From contig JAVDPC010000005.1 in assembly GCA_031296915.1 (NCBI GenBank), positions 124,001 to 188,000 on the forward strand: a stretch of 64,000 nt of DNA, in the 5' to 3' direction. The DNA comes from Cerasicoccus frondis (GTDB lineage: Bacteria; Verrucomicrobiota; Verrucomicrobiia; Opitutales; Cerasicoccaceae). Numbering within the stretch: position 1 is the stretch's first letter; every line of letters starts with the position of its first letter. A program made the translations under genes and the position numbers. The notes beneath the pieces are model-generated. The model searched no databases, was not told the origin of the DNA, and was given only the letters and a program-made list of their open reading frames with translations. This document shows, piece by piece, positions 42,194-51,395 of the stretch.

Positions 42194-42919
42194 TTAGCCT
42201 TCCGCATCCTCCACGTAACGCTGGCTGATGGAGCCCAGGGTCGTGCGGCCAGCGCGTTTGGCGATGCGGAGTAATTTGATGAATATTTGCGCGGTGATGA
42301 AGGCGTCGCCAGCGGCGGTATGGCGATCATGCGGATCAACGCCAAAGCGGCGGCACAGTCCGTCGAGGGAGAAATCCCGCGAACGCGCGAAGTCCGGCGA
42401 AGATCCCGGAGACCGCTGAAAAGGGGCCGGTGAATCCATGTCCTCAAACATATTGTCGCGCTCCAGGTGAAGCGTCAGGTCCATGGTGTCGAGCCAACGG
42501 TTTTTAAACTCCAGGCCGAAACGACGCTGGCAGGCGTTCTTAATGACTTCCACGTCAAAGCCAATGTGGTGCCCGACGATGAAGCCATCCCGCAAGTAAC
42601 CCAGCAGCCCGGCCAGCGCCTCGGCCTCGTCCTGACCATTTTCGGCGGCTTCCTCCGCCGTGATGCCATGAACCACGACCGAGGAGGTGTTGTAGGAAAA
42701 TTTGACCAGGGCCTCGTATTGATCGTCGAGCATGATCACCCCATCCTGCACGGTCACCGCGCCCATGGTGATGATCGCGTCTTTCTTCGGGTCAAGCCCG
42801 GTGGTTTCGCAGTCTAGTGAAATAAAACGGATGCTGCTGACCGGCGCATCATCACTCCAGGTATTCTCAAACGAGTCACGGTAGACTGAGATGACGTCAT
42901 CCTCACCAAACAAGTTCAT
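42194..42919 (-). CDS. DEDDh 3'-5' exonuclease (DnaQ-like), 241 aa
   Basis: ExoI DCETTG (36-41), ExoII around VGHHIGFDVEV and ExoIII HTAAGDA (about 209-215) give a full DEDDh active site. It is not a standard epsilon subunit but the type found next to DUF294 proteins. It overlaps the cNMP-CBS-DUF294 gene by ATGA, so the two are likely co-expressed. The role in nucleic acid repair or turnover is not known. Confidence 0.8.
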   Translation of the reverse strand: MNLFGEDDVISVYRDSFENTWSDDAPVSSIRFISLDCETTGLDPKKDAIITMGAVTVQDGVIMLDDQYEALVKFSYNTSSVVVHGITAEEAAENGQDEAEALAGLLGYLRDGFIVGHHIGFDVEVIKNACQRRFGLEFKNRWLDTMDLTLHLERDNMFEDMDSPAPFQRSPGSSPDFARSRDFSLDGLCRRFGVDPHDRHTAAGDAFITAQIFIKLLRIAKRAGRTTLGSISQRYVEDAEG

Positions 42920-44862
42920 GAAAGCGACTTTCCTTCGAGTTCAAAATACTGTGACGCGAACTCCATGAGCCGCACCACGGTCTTGAAGATTGCCTTGCAT
43001 CGCTGGACTTCAGTGCGCGGCAAGTCCTCCGGCTTGACGTATTGGCCATCATCGCCACGCCGCAACCCGAGTTTGGTCTGCAGGCGAATGGCGTGGCTAA
43101 AGGCCTCGGCAGCTTCCTCAAACAACTCACGCTGCTCGACTAAATGCCGCGCCACGCGCTTGAAACGAATCGGCGTAAACGTCGTATCGTCAAGGTTGAG
43201 GCTGAGCGCGAAGACCCGGGCAATGTCCACCAACGGCAGCATGGCGTGCATTTTGGTGTCAATGCTGGTCCACAAAGTGCCGGACTGGTCCATCACCGAA
43301 TCGCGGAAAATCGTGATCGGCGGCAAGTTGTCCATCGCATCATTGGCCAGCAGTGGAATGAAGTTCGGATTATCGTGAATGCACTCCTGAATGTGGATTC
43401 GCAACTCGTCTAATAGCGACTGCGAGCCGTAGATGCAACGGGCGTCAAAATACGGCGTCTTCTTGAGAATGTCGCTCTCCACCGGCCGCGCAATCCAGTC
43501 CTGATAACGGGCTTTCCAGACGCTGAGGGAACCGCGCCAATCATAGTTCGTGGCCATGCGGCCATCCGGGTCCAGCGTGAAGCCACACGGCGCCAGCATG
43601 GAAGTGACTTCGTTCGCCAGGCTCTTAAACCAGATTTCTGCGTCCGATCCATCGGGGCCATCGGGCAACTCGTCGTAGAGCATGGCGGTCCGCTGAGATG
43701 AGCGCAGCAGCCGCTCCTTGCGCCCCTCACTGTGCATCCCCAGCCAGCACCAGCGAACGCTCGGCTCCACATAGCCCTGCTCTTTCAGGTGGCGTCGCGA
43801 GAGCTCAATCGCCCGCTGCAACACGGCCCCATCCACCTCCGCAATGAAGTCAGCCAACCAAAATACCTGCGCATCTCCCTCGATGTAGTGCAGCAAAAGC
43901 TCATCGGCGCGGTCACGCAGGATCGCCAGCGAGTGCGCGTCTTCGGCAACCGAGATTTCCTTGGCCAAAAAAGTCGGGATGCTTCCGTGAAGCATTTGAA
44001 TGGAACGGTCGCTGATGATTCCCAGGACCGGCGAGTTCACCGTGCCATCTTCCGTGACGATCAGGTGATGCAGCCGGTGATGCAGCATTTCCAAAATCAA
44101 TTGGCCTGCGCTCATGCCTGGGCGGACCGTAATCAACTTGGTCGACGTAATCTCCCGGGCAGGCGCATCCACTGGCGTCAATCCAGTCGCCACCCGAGCC
44201 GATAAGTCAGACTCGGTAATGATGCCCAGCGGATGCAAGTTGTGATCAACGGCCACAATTGCTTCCTGCAAGCCGGGCGCCAATCTACGGGCCACGGTTT
44301 GAATTGGCTCATCCAGCTTATAGGTGAGCAAGCGGTTGGACGCCCGCTCATTGACCGGGCCGGATTTCTGAAGCCAATGCGCAGGCCGCTCATCGATGCC
44401 GCGTGCATTTTCCGGGGTGTTCGCATTGTGTCGGCGCGGCTTAAAGCCTTCCCCAAAGTATTCCCGAAAATAGTCGCCCACCTCGACATACTTTTCGCCC
44501 ATCTCCCGCAGGAGCTCCTGGGGAATCGCATAAATAATCGTGTCACTGGCGGTCCTGACCGTGCAACGGTAAGGCGTGCCAGGCTCATCAAAAAGAAACC
44601 CAAGCAGATCGCCTTCCACCCGGACATCGATCAAGTCTTCACCGCGGGAGGACTTGCGAAACAGATTAACGGTGCCCTTTTGCACAATGAACGCGTAGCG
44701 TCCGCGATCATCGCCCTCTTCGTAGACAATTTCGCCGCCTTCATGGAATTTCACCCGACCGGCGCCAGCCAGCAACAACAGGTCGTCCTCCGAAATCAGG
44801 TCAAATGGAGGATGTCCCTTAAGGAAGTCAGCGACTCGGAGGGAAATACTGGAAGTTCTCAT
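42916..44862 (-). CDS. cNMP-binding, CBS-pair and DUF294 nucleotidyltransferase-like protein, 648 aa
   Basis: Residues about 20-130 are a cyclic-nucleotide-binding fold (GGEIVYEEGDDRGRYAFIVQ), 185-305 a CBS pair (HLHHLIVTEDGTV...LGIISDR type), and 330-480 DUF294 (LGMHSEGRKERLLRSSQRTA, then PYFDARCIYGSQ). The C-terminal DUF294_C helices follow. It is a known family of unknown pathway, probably a sensor-regulated nucleotidyltransferase. The DEDDh exonuclease is its usual neighbour. Confidence 0.85.
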   Translation of the reverse strand: MRTSSISLRVADFLKGHPPFDLISEDDLLLLAGAGRVKFHEGGEIVYEEGDDRGRYAFIVQKGTVNLFRKSSRGEDLIDVRVEGDLLGFLFDEPGTPYRCTVRTASDTIIYAIPQELLREMGEKYVEVGDYFREYFGEGFKPRRHNANTPENARGIDERPAHWLQKSGPVNERASNRLLTYKLDEPIQTVARRLAPGLQEAIVAVDHNLHPLGIITESDLSARVATGLTPVDAPAREITSTKLITVRPGMSAGQLILEMLHHRLHHLIVTEDGTVNSPVLGIISDRSIQMLHGSIPTFLAKEISVAEDAHSLAILRDRADELLLHYIEGDAQVFWLADFIAEVDGAVLQRAIELSRRHLKEQGYVEPSVRWCWLGMHSEGRKERLLRSSQRTAMLYDELPDGPDGSDAEIWFKSLANEVTSMLAPCGFTLDPDGRMATNYDWRGSLSVWKARYQDWIARPVESDILKKTPYFDARCIYGSQSLLDELRIHIQECIHDNPNFIPLLANDAMDNLPPITIFRDSVMDQSGTLWTSIDTKMHAMLPLVDIARVFALSLNLDDTTFTPIRFKRVARHLVEQRELFEEAAEAFSHAIRLQTKLGLRRGDDGQYVKPEDLPRTEVQRCKAIFKTVVRLMEFASQYFELEGKSLS

Positions 44863-44961
44863 ACGTGACAGTAGAGCGGCGCTTTGAAAAAAGCTCGCAA
44901 GTAAGCAGACAAGAATCTAGCCCTTTGACGAATAATTCAAACACTAAAACCAACACCTGCT

Positions 44962-45780
44962 ATGGACACAGATTACAATTACATCATCTCCAAGTTGCTG
45001 GATTATACCGAAAACGTTATTTTCGCGCTAATCATCTTCTTTGTCGGCAAATGGCTGTCAAAACTCGTCGTAACGCTCTTCCGCAAAGCGATGGAGGCCA
45101 AGAAGCTCGATGAGACAATTGTGAAATTCCTTAGCAACGTAGCCTACGCGCTGCTCTTGGTGATTGTGGTGCTCATGGCTGCTGACCGCATGGGCTTCGA
45201 CACCACCAGCGTCATCGCAGTGCTCGGCGCCGCGACCCTCGCCATCGGCCTCGCCCTGCAGGGTTCTCTGGCTAATTTCGCCGCTGGAGTCATGCTTATT
45301 TCCTTCCGCCATTTCCGCGTGGGCGACTTCATCGACGCAGGCGGCGTCGCAGGCATCGTCGAAGAAATCAACATCTTCGACACCAAGATGCGCACCCCGG
45401 ACAACAAAGGCATCGTTGTTCCCAACGGCCAGATCATCGGCGGCCCGATCACCAACTTCTCCGCCAAGGACACCCGCCGCATGGACCTCGTAGTGGGCGT
45501 CAGCTACGACGACGATATCCGCAAGGTGAAGGAGATCCTCACCGAAATCGTCAAAAACGACCCCGGCACGCTCGACGATCCCGCCCCCACCATCGGTCTG
45601 CTCGAAATGGCCGACAGCTCGGTCAACTTCGCCGTCCGCCCATGGGTCAATCGTGCAGACTACTGGGACGTCTTTTTCCGCCTGCAGGAAACCATCAAGC
45701 TCCGCTTGGACGAAGAGGGCATCACGATCCCCTACCCGCAGCGCGACGTCCACATGTATACCGTGGAAAAGGCTTCGTAA
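44962..45780 (+). CDS. mscS: Small-conductance mechanosensitive channel, 272 aa
   Basis: Three N-terminal membrane helices are followed by the pore helix AATLAIGLALQGSLANFAAG (about 92-111) and the cytoplasmic beta domain (FRVGDFIDAGGVAG). Length fits the MscS family. It releases solutes on osmotic downshock. A strong terminator lies right after. Confidence 0.9.
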   Translation: MDTDYNYIISKLLDYTENVIFALIIFFVGKWLSKLVVTLFRKAMEAKKLDETIVKFLSNVAYALLLVIVVLMAADRMGFDTTSVIAVLGAATLAIGLALQGSLANFAAGVMLISFRHFRVGDFIDAGGVAGIVEEINIFDTKMRTPDNKGIVVPNGQIIGGPITNFSAKDTRRMDLVVGVSYDDDIRKVKEILTEIVKNDPGTLDDPAPTIGLLEMADSSVNFAVRPWVNRADYWDVFFRLQETIKLRLDEEGITIPYPQRDVHMYTVEKAS

Positions 45781-45804
45781 GCAGCCATTGCATCAAGTTT
45801 GGTC

Positions 45805-45835
45805 AAACCGTCCCGATTGCCGGGGCGGTTTTTCT
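45805..45835 (+). terminator. Rho-independent terminator of mscS
   Basis: AAACCGTCCCG (45805-45815) pairs with CGGGGCGGTTT (45821-45831) over 11 bp with a five-nucleotide loop and a T tail. It lies 25 bp after the mscS stop. Confidence 0.85.
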
Positions 45836-45851
45836 TTGGCCCAACTTCAGC

Positions 45852-46310
45852 TCAGTTCGCCGCATCGCTGGAGGTCGCGGGACGGAAATCCGCCTGAGAA
45901 GCAGGCTGGAATCGAAAACTGTCGCCCGTCTGTAAGCCAGAGCCGATCTCAGATTTCGGCAGCAGTTTAATCTCCCCACTGTCCAGGAGAGAGCCCGACG
46001 CGGCCTCCCCCTGCTCCAGCAGACTTTTTTCTGACGCCTTCAAATCGACAAGCTGCTCTTCATAATAGCCTTGGCTGCCAATATTGCCTGAGTCGGCAGC
46101 CAAGCTTCGCAGCCCCGTAGCCGCAACCGCCTCGTCCCGAACAAACTGCTCTGGGGCGTCTTTCATCCGCAGTTGCTGGCTCTCCTCCTCCTGAGCTTGC
46201 GCCAAATGCTGCTGGTAGCCCACGTAACCGCCCACCAGAGAGATGGGTAGCACCAGGGCAATTGTTTTAATCCACAGCGGCAAGGGGTCAGCAGCGGCGC
46301 GTCGAGGCAT
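45852..46310 (-). CDS. Membrane-anchored protein of unknown function, 152 aa
   Basis: One N-terminal membrane helix (IKTIALVLPISLVGGYVGY, 14-32) is followed by a periplasmic, Gln/Ser/Ala-rich, probably coiled region. There is no family match by eye. It converges on mscS. Confidence 0.55.
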   Translation of the reverse strand: MPRRAAADPLPLWIKTIALVLPISLVGGYVGYQQHLAQAQEEESQQLRMKDAPEQFVRDEAVAATGLRSLAADSGNIGSQGYYEEQLVDLKASEKSLLEQGEAASGSLLDSGEIKLLPKSEIGSGLQTGDSFRFQPASQADFRPATSSDAAN

Positions 46311-46378
46311 CAGGTAAACGACAGTGCCATCCCTTATAAGTTCCCTTAAACTATCACGACCATATCGTAATACCTCGA

Positions 46379-46840
46379 CTATCCCAAGCGCCCCTCATCG
46401 AGCTCAATCATGTCCGCGACAGATTTCACCTCGGTCTCCCAATCCAGGCAGCCCATCTTTTCCAAAGACTCGCGGATGAATTCACGGCCCGCCTCGGTCA
46501 TGCCTTTTTGGACAACTTCGCGATTCCACTTGGCGGCCTGCACGTCGTCGGGGAATAGTTCGAGCAGCCGCTGATCCATCTCAGCGTCATCCGCGCTTTC
46601 GCAGACGATGGTTTCCACGTCGCTTGGCTCTACACCCAGGTGCATGCACAGAAATCGGTCAAAGCCGCGCTTGTAATTCTTGCGATAGCTCTTGGGCAAC
46701 TCGCCATGCTGTTGCGTGTAGCGAATCTTGGCGATGAAGCGCGGCAAATGCAGCAGACCTGTCGCCGGATGCGGCAAATAGGGGGACGGCAGCTCGGTCA
46801 GCACTTCGCCAGTCGAACCAGGTATCGGACGAGATTTCAT
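46379..46840 (-). CDS. DUF5069 family protein, 153 aa
   Basis: The start MKSRPIPGSTGEVLTELPSP at 46840 is used; the longer frame to 46987 is repeat sequence. The pattern LPRFIAKIRY, GFDRFLCMHLGV and ELFPDDVQAAKW matches DUF5069. The family is common in Verrucomicrobiota-type genomes and has no known function. No signal peptide. Confidence 0.7.
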   Translation of the reverse strand: MKSRPIPGSTGEVLTELPSPYLPHPATGLLHLPRFIAKIRYTQQHGELPKSYRKNYKRGFDRFLCMHLGVEPSDVETIVCESADDAEMDQRLLELFPDDVQAAKWNREVVQKGMTEAGREFIRESLEKMGCLDWETEVKSVADMIELDEGRLG

Positions 46841-46892
46841 GCCGCTAAACAAACAGATGCCGCACTTGGCGAAAAGTGTGAAACATAAATAT

Positions 46893-47139
46893 TTTAGCTG
46901 CGGATGGACGCGGATGAAACACGGATGCCAGGATGCGTGATATTCTCTCGCGGAGGCGCGAAGCCGCAAAGACCAGCGAATGATCAAACAGGAGTATCAG
47001 GAATGAACATATACTAACTTTTAATTCCTCCAGTCCTTAATCTTCGCGCCTTCGCGAGAGACGAAAACCGCCATGCTGGCGTCAAGTATCCCTCGCCTTT
47101 AAAGCATCCGCGTTTAATCCGCGTCCATCCGCGGCTAAA
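46893..47139. repeat. Nested inverted-repeat element 1
   Basis: Outer arms 46893-46928 and 47104-47139 are 36 bp with 3 mismatches and start TTTAGCTGCGGATGGACGCG. Inner arms 46944-46963 and 47042-47061 are 20 bp with one mismatch (TCTCTCGCG-AGGCGCGAAG). The right arm covers the rdgB stop codon. It is related to element 2 at 51107. No coding sequence is seen inside. Confidence 0.8.
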
Positions 47140-47761
47140 CCTTACGCATCAGCCACTTGGCCAATAGTTGGCAAGCATGCGCCCGGTGGCTGATGCGGTC
47201 TTTCACCGCGCCACCAAGCTGGGCGAAGGTTTCTTCATAACCATCGGGCGCAAACAGCGGATCATAACCAAAGCCCGCGTCACCGCTCGGCGCATCCAAA
47301 ATCTGGCCTGGGCAATGGCCGGCAAACGTCTCGTCCACGCCATCGCCCAACAGGACCAAGGTGCAGGTAAAGCGAGCGCCACGCTCGGGCGGCGGTTTGC
47401 CTGCCAGCGCGTTTAAAAGCTTGGCGTTGTTGTCGGCGTCCGTCGCGCCCGGCCCGGCGTAACGCGCAGAGTAAATACCCGGCGCGCCATCCAGCGCATC
47501 CACCTCCAAACCGCTGTCATCGGCGAGCACCCAGTTTGTGGCAGCATCTAGTCCCTGCTTGGTGACTTGAGTTAGCAGCGCCTCAGCCTTCAACCGTGCA
47601 TTGCCCGCAAAAGTCACGGCGTTTTCTTCGACCTCTGGCATGCCGCCGACCGCCTTGGCGCTAACCACTTCGATGCGGACGCCCGCCCGCTCAAGCGCGG
47701 CGGCGATCTCTCCTGTCTTATGGGCGTTGCCCGTGGCGACGATGATGCGGGGCTGGCTCAT
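47135..47761 (-). CDS. rdgB: Non-canonical purine NTP pyrophosphatase, 208 aa
   Basis: ATGNAHKTGEI (9-19), the family's LADDSGLEVDALDGAPGIYS (about 77-96), and a C-terminal FGYDPLFAP and KDRISHRA are all present. It removes dITP, XTP and related nucleotides in the cytoplasm. It overlaps ribD by ATGA. Its stop lies inside the right arm of repeat element 1. Confidence 0.95.
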   Translation of the reverse strand: MSQPRIIVATGNAHKTGEIAAALERAGVRIEVVSAKAVGGMPEVEENAVTFAGNARLKAEALLTQVTKQGLDAATNWVLADDSGLEVDALDGAPGIYSARYAGPGATDADNNAKLLNALAGKPPPERGARFTCTLVLLGDGVDETFAGHCPGQILDAPSGDAGFGYDPLFAPDGYEETFAQLGGAVKDRISHRAHACQLLAKWLMRKV

Positions 47762-48888
47762 TCGAAGGGATACTCCAAGTGACCGCGGGTAAACACATCT
47801 TGGCCGAAGAGCACATTTTTCGCATCGCGCAGCACGATGGCGTCCATCATTTCGCTGGTGTTCAGGCCGCGAAACGCGGGCACCGCCTGGTCATCAGCCA
47901 GCAACTTGGGCGCGCGATAGCAGAGCAGGTAATTGATCAGACACTCCGAAAGCATATCGCTCAAAAGGCCACTCCCCCCCTCCACGAGGATGCCGGTCAG
48001 GTTCTCGTTGAGGCACTTTTTCTGAAAGATTTTGTAGAAAATATGCGGCGGCTCCAAGGGGATTTCCCACACCTGCACACCTGTAGCCTGGATCCGGCTG
48101 AGGCGATTGCGATCCGCTTCCGTCTTGGTCACCACGATAGTGCGCGCACGAAACTCATCGGCAAAGACCTGATAGTCCAGGTAATCCGCCGTCAGCAAAT
48201 GGCGGTCAAAAATAAAACGCACCGGGCAATAAACCGCTTCCCCTGCACGTCGCGAAGTCAACGCCGGATCGTCCTCGATCACCGTGCCTGCGCCCACGGC
48301 GATGGCCGGGAATAAACGCCGCCACTGATGAACATCCGCCCGTGACTCCTCACCCGTAACCCAACGGGAATGCCGGGTGCGCGTCGCGATTTTGCCATCG
48401 AGCGTCATGGCGATTTTTGCCGAAATGAAGGGCGTTTGCTCGACGATGTAGTGATTAAAAATCAGGTTCAGGTCCATGCATTCATCCGCCAGTACGCCCT
48501 CGATGACCTCAATCTCCGCCTCCCGCAGGATCTCGATGCCACGCCCCGCATGCGCAGGATTTGGGTCCCGCGCGCCAATCACCACCCGGGCAAAGCCACG
48601 CTGGATAATCGCCTCGGTGCAAGGTCCAGTGCGGCCATGAGTCGAGCAAGGCTCAAGCGTCACATACAGCGTCGCATCATAGCGCGGACGGTGCCCCAGG
48701 GCTTTGATGGCCGCGACTTCCGCATGGTCCCCACCGGCCCGCTCATGCCAGCCCTCGGCCACCACGCGACCACGCTCGACGATGATGGCGCCGACCATGG
48801 GGTTGGGATGCGTGTCGCCCCAAGCGCGTTTGGCCACGGCAATGGCGTGGCGCATAAAAGATTCATCTGTCTCGTCTTCCAGGGGCAT
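47758..48888 (-). CDS. ribD: Riboflavin biosynthesis deaminase/reductase, 376 aa
   Basis: The N-terminal deaminase has HAE (55-57) and PCSTHGRTGPC (80-90) for zinc. The C-terminal reductase has RWVTGEESRADVH and the LVEGGSGLLSD motif. It performs the second and third steps of riboflavin synthesis. The start at 48888 (MPLEDETDESF) is used; the longer frame to 48960 is unlikely. Coupled to rdgB. Confidence 0.95.
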   Translation of the reverse strand: MPLEDETDESFMRHAIAVAKRAWGDTHPNPMVGAIIVERGRVVAEGWHERAGGDHAEVAAIKALGHRPRYDATLYVTLEPCSTHGRTGPCTEAIIQRGFARVVIGARDPNPAHAGRGIEILREAEIEVIEGVLADECMDLNLIFNHYIVEQTPFISAKIAMTLDGKIATRTRHSRWVTGEESRADVHQWRRLFPAIAVGAGTVIEDDPALTSRRAGEAVYCPVRFIFDRHLLTADYLDYQVFADEFRARTIVVTKTEADRNRLSRIQATGVQVWEIPLEPPHIFYKIFQKKCLNENLTGILVEGGSGLLSDMLSECLINYLLCYRAPKLLADDQAVPAFRGLNTSEMMDAIVLRDAKNVLFGQDVFTRGHLEYPFE

Positions 48889-48945
48889 GAAGTTAGTAAA
48901 AAGACAGGTTGCGCGCTGGGATTCAATCACTAAGAGTAGCCGCCA

Positions 48946-49938
48946 ATGATACACCGCCAATGGCTACAGATGCTGCTCCTGTGCCTTGCTGTGAGCATGA
49001 CCAGCTCTGTGCATGCCGCGAATTTATTTCGAGGCATGACCGAGCAGGAAGTGATCGAGGCAATGGGGCCACCCGAATCGGAAATGGGACGCGCCGCCAA
49101 GCGCGTCATGAACTACCCCGGCGGCTCGCTCGAACTCCGCTCTGGCCGACTCTACAGCGCCGACGGTTTTGCGATGGACTACATGGCGCCAGATGGAACG
49201 TCCCAATTCTCCTTTATTACTGGCCGGGGCTGGACACTCAACGGCAACTTCATCGACAGCCAATTCCGCTTCACGCCAGAGCCATCATTTGGTCCCCAAA
49301 CGCCGCAAACGAGCGGCACTGCTTCGCCCTCAGTTGAGGACAACGAAGCGGAACCCACGCCCACTCCGAGCCTGCCCCCCGCTACCCCAAGCGAGGACGA
49401 GGAACCCCTCCCCCCCATGCCCGAGGCGCAACCAACCATCCAAGAGTTTGCCATGGACATGGAGGACATCCCAACCGACTCCTACGAGGACTACATCAGC
49501 GAAGATCTCGAGATGTTCCTCAACGGCGAGGGCTACCCTGATGAAGAGGTGGAGGAAGAGCCTTCAACCCTCTTCATGGTCGTCAGCTACATCGTGCTGT
49601 TTTTCGTCGAGTTCGGCCTGACCATTATCATCCTCAAACTGAGCTTTGAAATGAAGGGCTTCCCGATTCTCTTTGGTCAGCTCATCCTGCTCAGCTTGCT
49701 CATGTCCATCTTTGCGATCACGTTGGAGGTCATCCTGGACTTGATTGGCATGAACGGCTGGATGATCAAAGTTCCGCTCAACCTCTTTGCGCTCACCGGC
49801 TTGATCCTGTTGATGACCGACGTGAAGGAGTTCGCCACCGCATTTTCCATCGCCCTGATTTCCCGCGTGGCGACGATTATCGTGGTTGTGGTGACCTTCC
49901 TGCTGCTGGCCAGCATCTACTCTGCCTTCATCGCGTAG
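48946..49938 (+). CDS. Exported SmpA-like N-terminal domain with C-terminal membrane domain, 330 aa
   Basis: The signal peptide (WLQMLLLCLAVSMTSSVHAA) is followed by a small region like the OmlA/SmpA fold (FRGMTEQEVIEAMGPPE), a Pro/Thr/Glu-rich linker (110-170), an acidic stretch, and about four membrane helices (from residue 205). The combination is unusual. Whether the membrane part is the functional core is not known. Confidence 0.6.
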   Translation: MIHRQWLQMLLLCLAVSMTSSVHAANLFRGMTEQEVIEAMGPPESEMGRAAKRVMNYPGGSLELRSGRLYSADGFAMDYMAPDGTSQFSFITGRGWTLNGNFIDSQFRFTPEPSFGPQTPQTSGTASPSVEDNEAEPTPTPSLPPATPSEDEEPLPPMPEAQPTIQEFAMDMEDIPTDSYEDYISEDLEMFLNGEGYPDEEVEEEPSTLFMVVSYIVLFFVEFGLTIIILKLSFEMKGFPILFGQLILLSLLMSIFAITLEVILDLIGMNGWMIKVPLNLFALTGLILLMTDVKEFATAFSIALISRVATIIVVVVTFLLLASIYSAFIA

Positions 49939-49994
49939 TTTTTCGCTTTGCCACCGCAGCGAAATTCTCAGACAGTCCCTAAAGCGTAACCTCC

Positions 49995-51083
49995 ATGAAA
50001 CCTTTCACCTTTATCTGTGGCGACGACGACTTCCTGGTGACCCGGGAAGGCCAAGCCGTCTTTGCCGAAAAGGCCAAGGACATCACGGACGATTTCTCCA
50101 AGGAGACTATCGATGGCGCTGCGCAAAACATGGGCGAGGTCGAAACAGCGCTCAACCAGTTCCGCGCCGCCACCCAGACGCTCTCCATGTTTGGCGACAA
50201 GAAAGTCGTCTGGCTCAAGGACGTGTCATTCTTTGCCGACAGCGTCACGGGCCGCGCCGAGGGCACGAAAAAACTCGTCACCGAATGGCAGGAGGAGCTG
50301 GCCAAGCTCGACCCCAGCGCCGTCGATGTGCTGATCACCGCACACCCCGTCGACCGTCGCCGCAAGGAGTTCAAGTGGTTCGCGAGCAACTCCGACTACA
50401 ACGACCTCAAGTCCGGCACCAACGACGACTTCCTGCTCGATATGATCGCCACCGAGGGCAAGCGTCTGAAAACCACCTTTACCCACGGCGCCTCACAATC
50501 TCTCATCGGCCTCGTAGGCGGGAATACCCGGCTGGTGCTTGAAGAAACGCGCAAGCTGGCGACCTACGTCGGCGAAGGCGGTGAAGTCACTGACGAAATC
50601 GTCATCCAGATGGTGCCGCACTTTGGCGAGGGCGATTTCTTCGAGCCGGTGGAAGCGTTTTTCTCGCTGGACCTCAACTGGACCCTCGACGCGCTGCGCC
50701 GCTACTTCTTCATTCACAAAGAGGCGCGTCCACTCATCGTGAACCTACAGGGCCGCAACCGCCTGATGATCCAACTACGCGTCCTGATGGACTCCGGCGA
50801 AATCACCCTCGGCCCACGCGGCTTCTCCAAGCCAACCTTTGAAGCCGCGCAGCGCAAATACGCCCAGCACTTCGGCGGCTTTGACGACAAGAGCAACTTC
50901 AACGTCTTCACGCAGAACCTCTGGTATCTCGGCAACAAAGTCGCCCCCCCCTGCCGTCAATTAAAACTCAAGCAGCTCGTGGATTTCCAAGTGTCGTTCA
51001 CCAAGGCCTTCGAAGACCTGATGCGCAAACCGCAGGACCAGGACGCCGTCATGCGCGACTTGGCCATCGCCTGCCTGGGGTAA
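49995..51083 (+). CDS. holA: DNA polymerase III subunit delta, 362 aa
   Basis: The layout of HolA is seen: FTFICGDDDFLVTREGQAVF at the N terminus, an early SMFGDKKVVWLKDVSFF strand, then LVGGNTRLVLEETRKLA and the C-terminal helical collar domain (EPVEAFFSLDLNWTLDALRR). It belongs to the clamp loader. Walker motifs are not expected in delta. Located between the exported protein and the rhomboid-like gene. Confidence 0.85.
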   Translation: MKPFTFICGDDDFLVTREGQAVFAEKAKDITDDFSKETIDGAAQNMGEVETALNQFRAATQTLSMFGDKKVVWLKDVSFFADSVTGRAEGTKKLVTEWQEELAKLDPSAVDVLITAHPVDRRRKEFKWFASNSDYNDLKSGTNDDFLLDMIATEGKRLKTTFTHGASQSLIGLVGGNTRLVLEETRKLATYVGEGGEVTDEIVIQMVPHFGEGDFFEPVEAFFSLDLNWTLDALRRYFFIHKEARPLIVNLQGRNRLMIQLRVLMDSGEITLGPRGFSKPTFEAAQRKYAQHFGGFDDKSNFNVFTQNLWYLGNKVAPPCRQLKLKQLVDFQVSFTKAFEDLMRKPQDQDAVMRDLAIACLG

Positions 51084-51106
51084 CTCGATCCGAACAATAC
51101 GTGAGT

Positions 51107-51319
51107 TTTAGCCGCAGATGAACGCGGATTGAACGCAGATTCGGTGAGGCAGGTTAGTTGTCCAAGTTGGGCGCTGAGGCGCCATTTTCGATTCTTGGAT
51201 AATCGTATCCCACGCACTCCTTCTACTTGATGATAATGCATACCTTGCCCTCGTGTTCTCCGTGCCTCAGTGAGAAACATGCACGCCCCACCAGCATCCG
51301 CGTTCAATCCGCAGCTAAA
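51107..51319. repeat. Inverted-repeat element 2, related to element 1
   Basis: The left arm (51107-51140) starts TTTAGCCGCAGATGAACGCG and the right arm (51294-51319) ends ATCCGCAGCTAAAT, giving an imperfect inverted repeat. The shared words with element 1 (TTTAGC-GC-GAT-AACGCGGAT) mark a dispersed family. No coding sequence is seen inside. Confidence 0.7.
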
Positions 51320-51395
51320 TCATTCCAACGCGTGCTCGGCAAAATACCGTTTTAGTTTGAACCGCTGCCAAATGCGGGTTTGCTGGGAGGTTTTT

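Noticed and set aside
42064..42447. 127-aa frame ending in LGWRNWQTRWV
   Set aside because: It overlaps the tRNA and the exonuclease in another frame and has no protein-like composition.
45058..45753. 231-aa antisense frame within mscS
   Set aside because: Shadow of a GC-rich gene with clear MscS motifs on the other strand.
46893..47139. CRISPR array
   Set aside because: The repeats are a single nested inverted repeat, not regularly spaced direct repeats.
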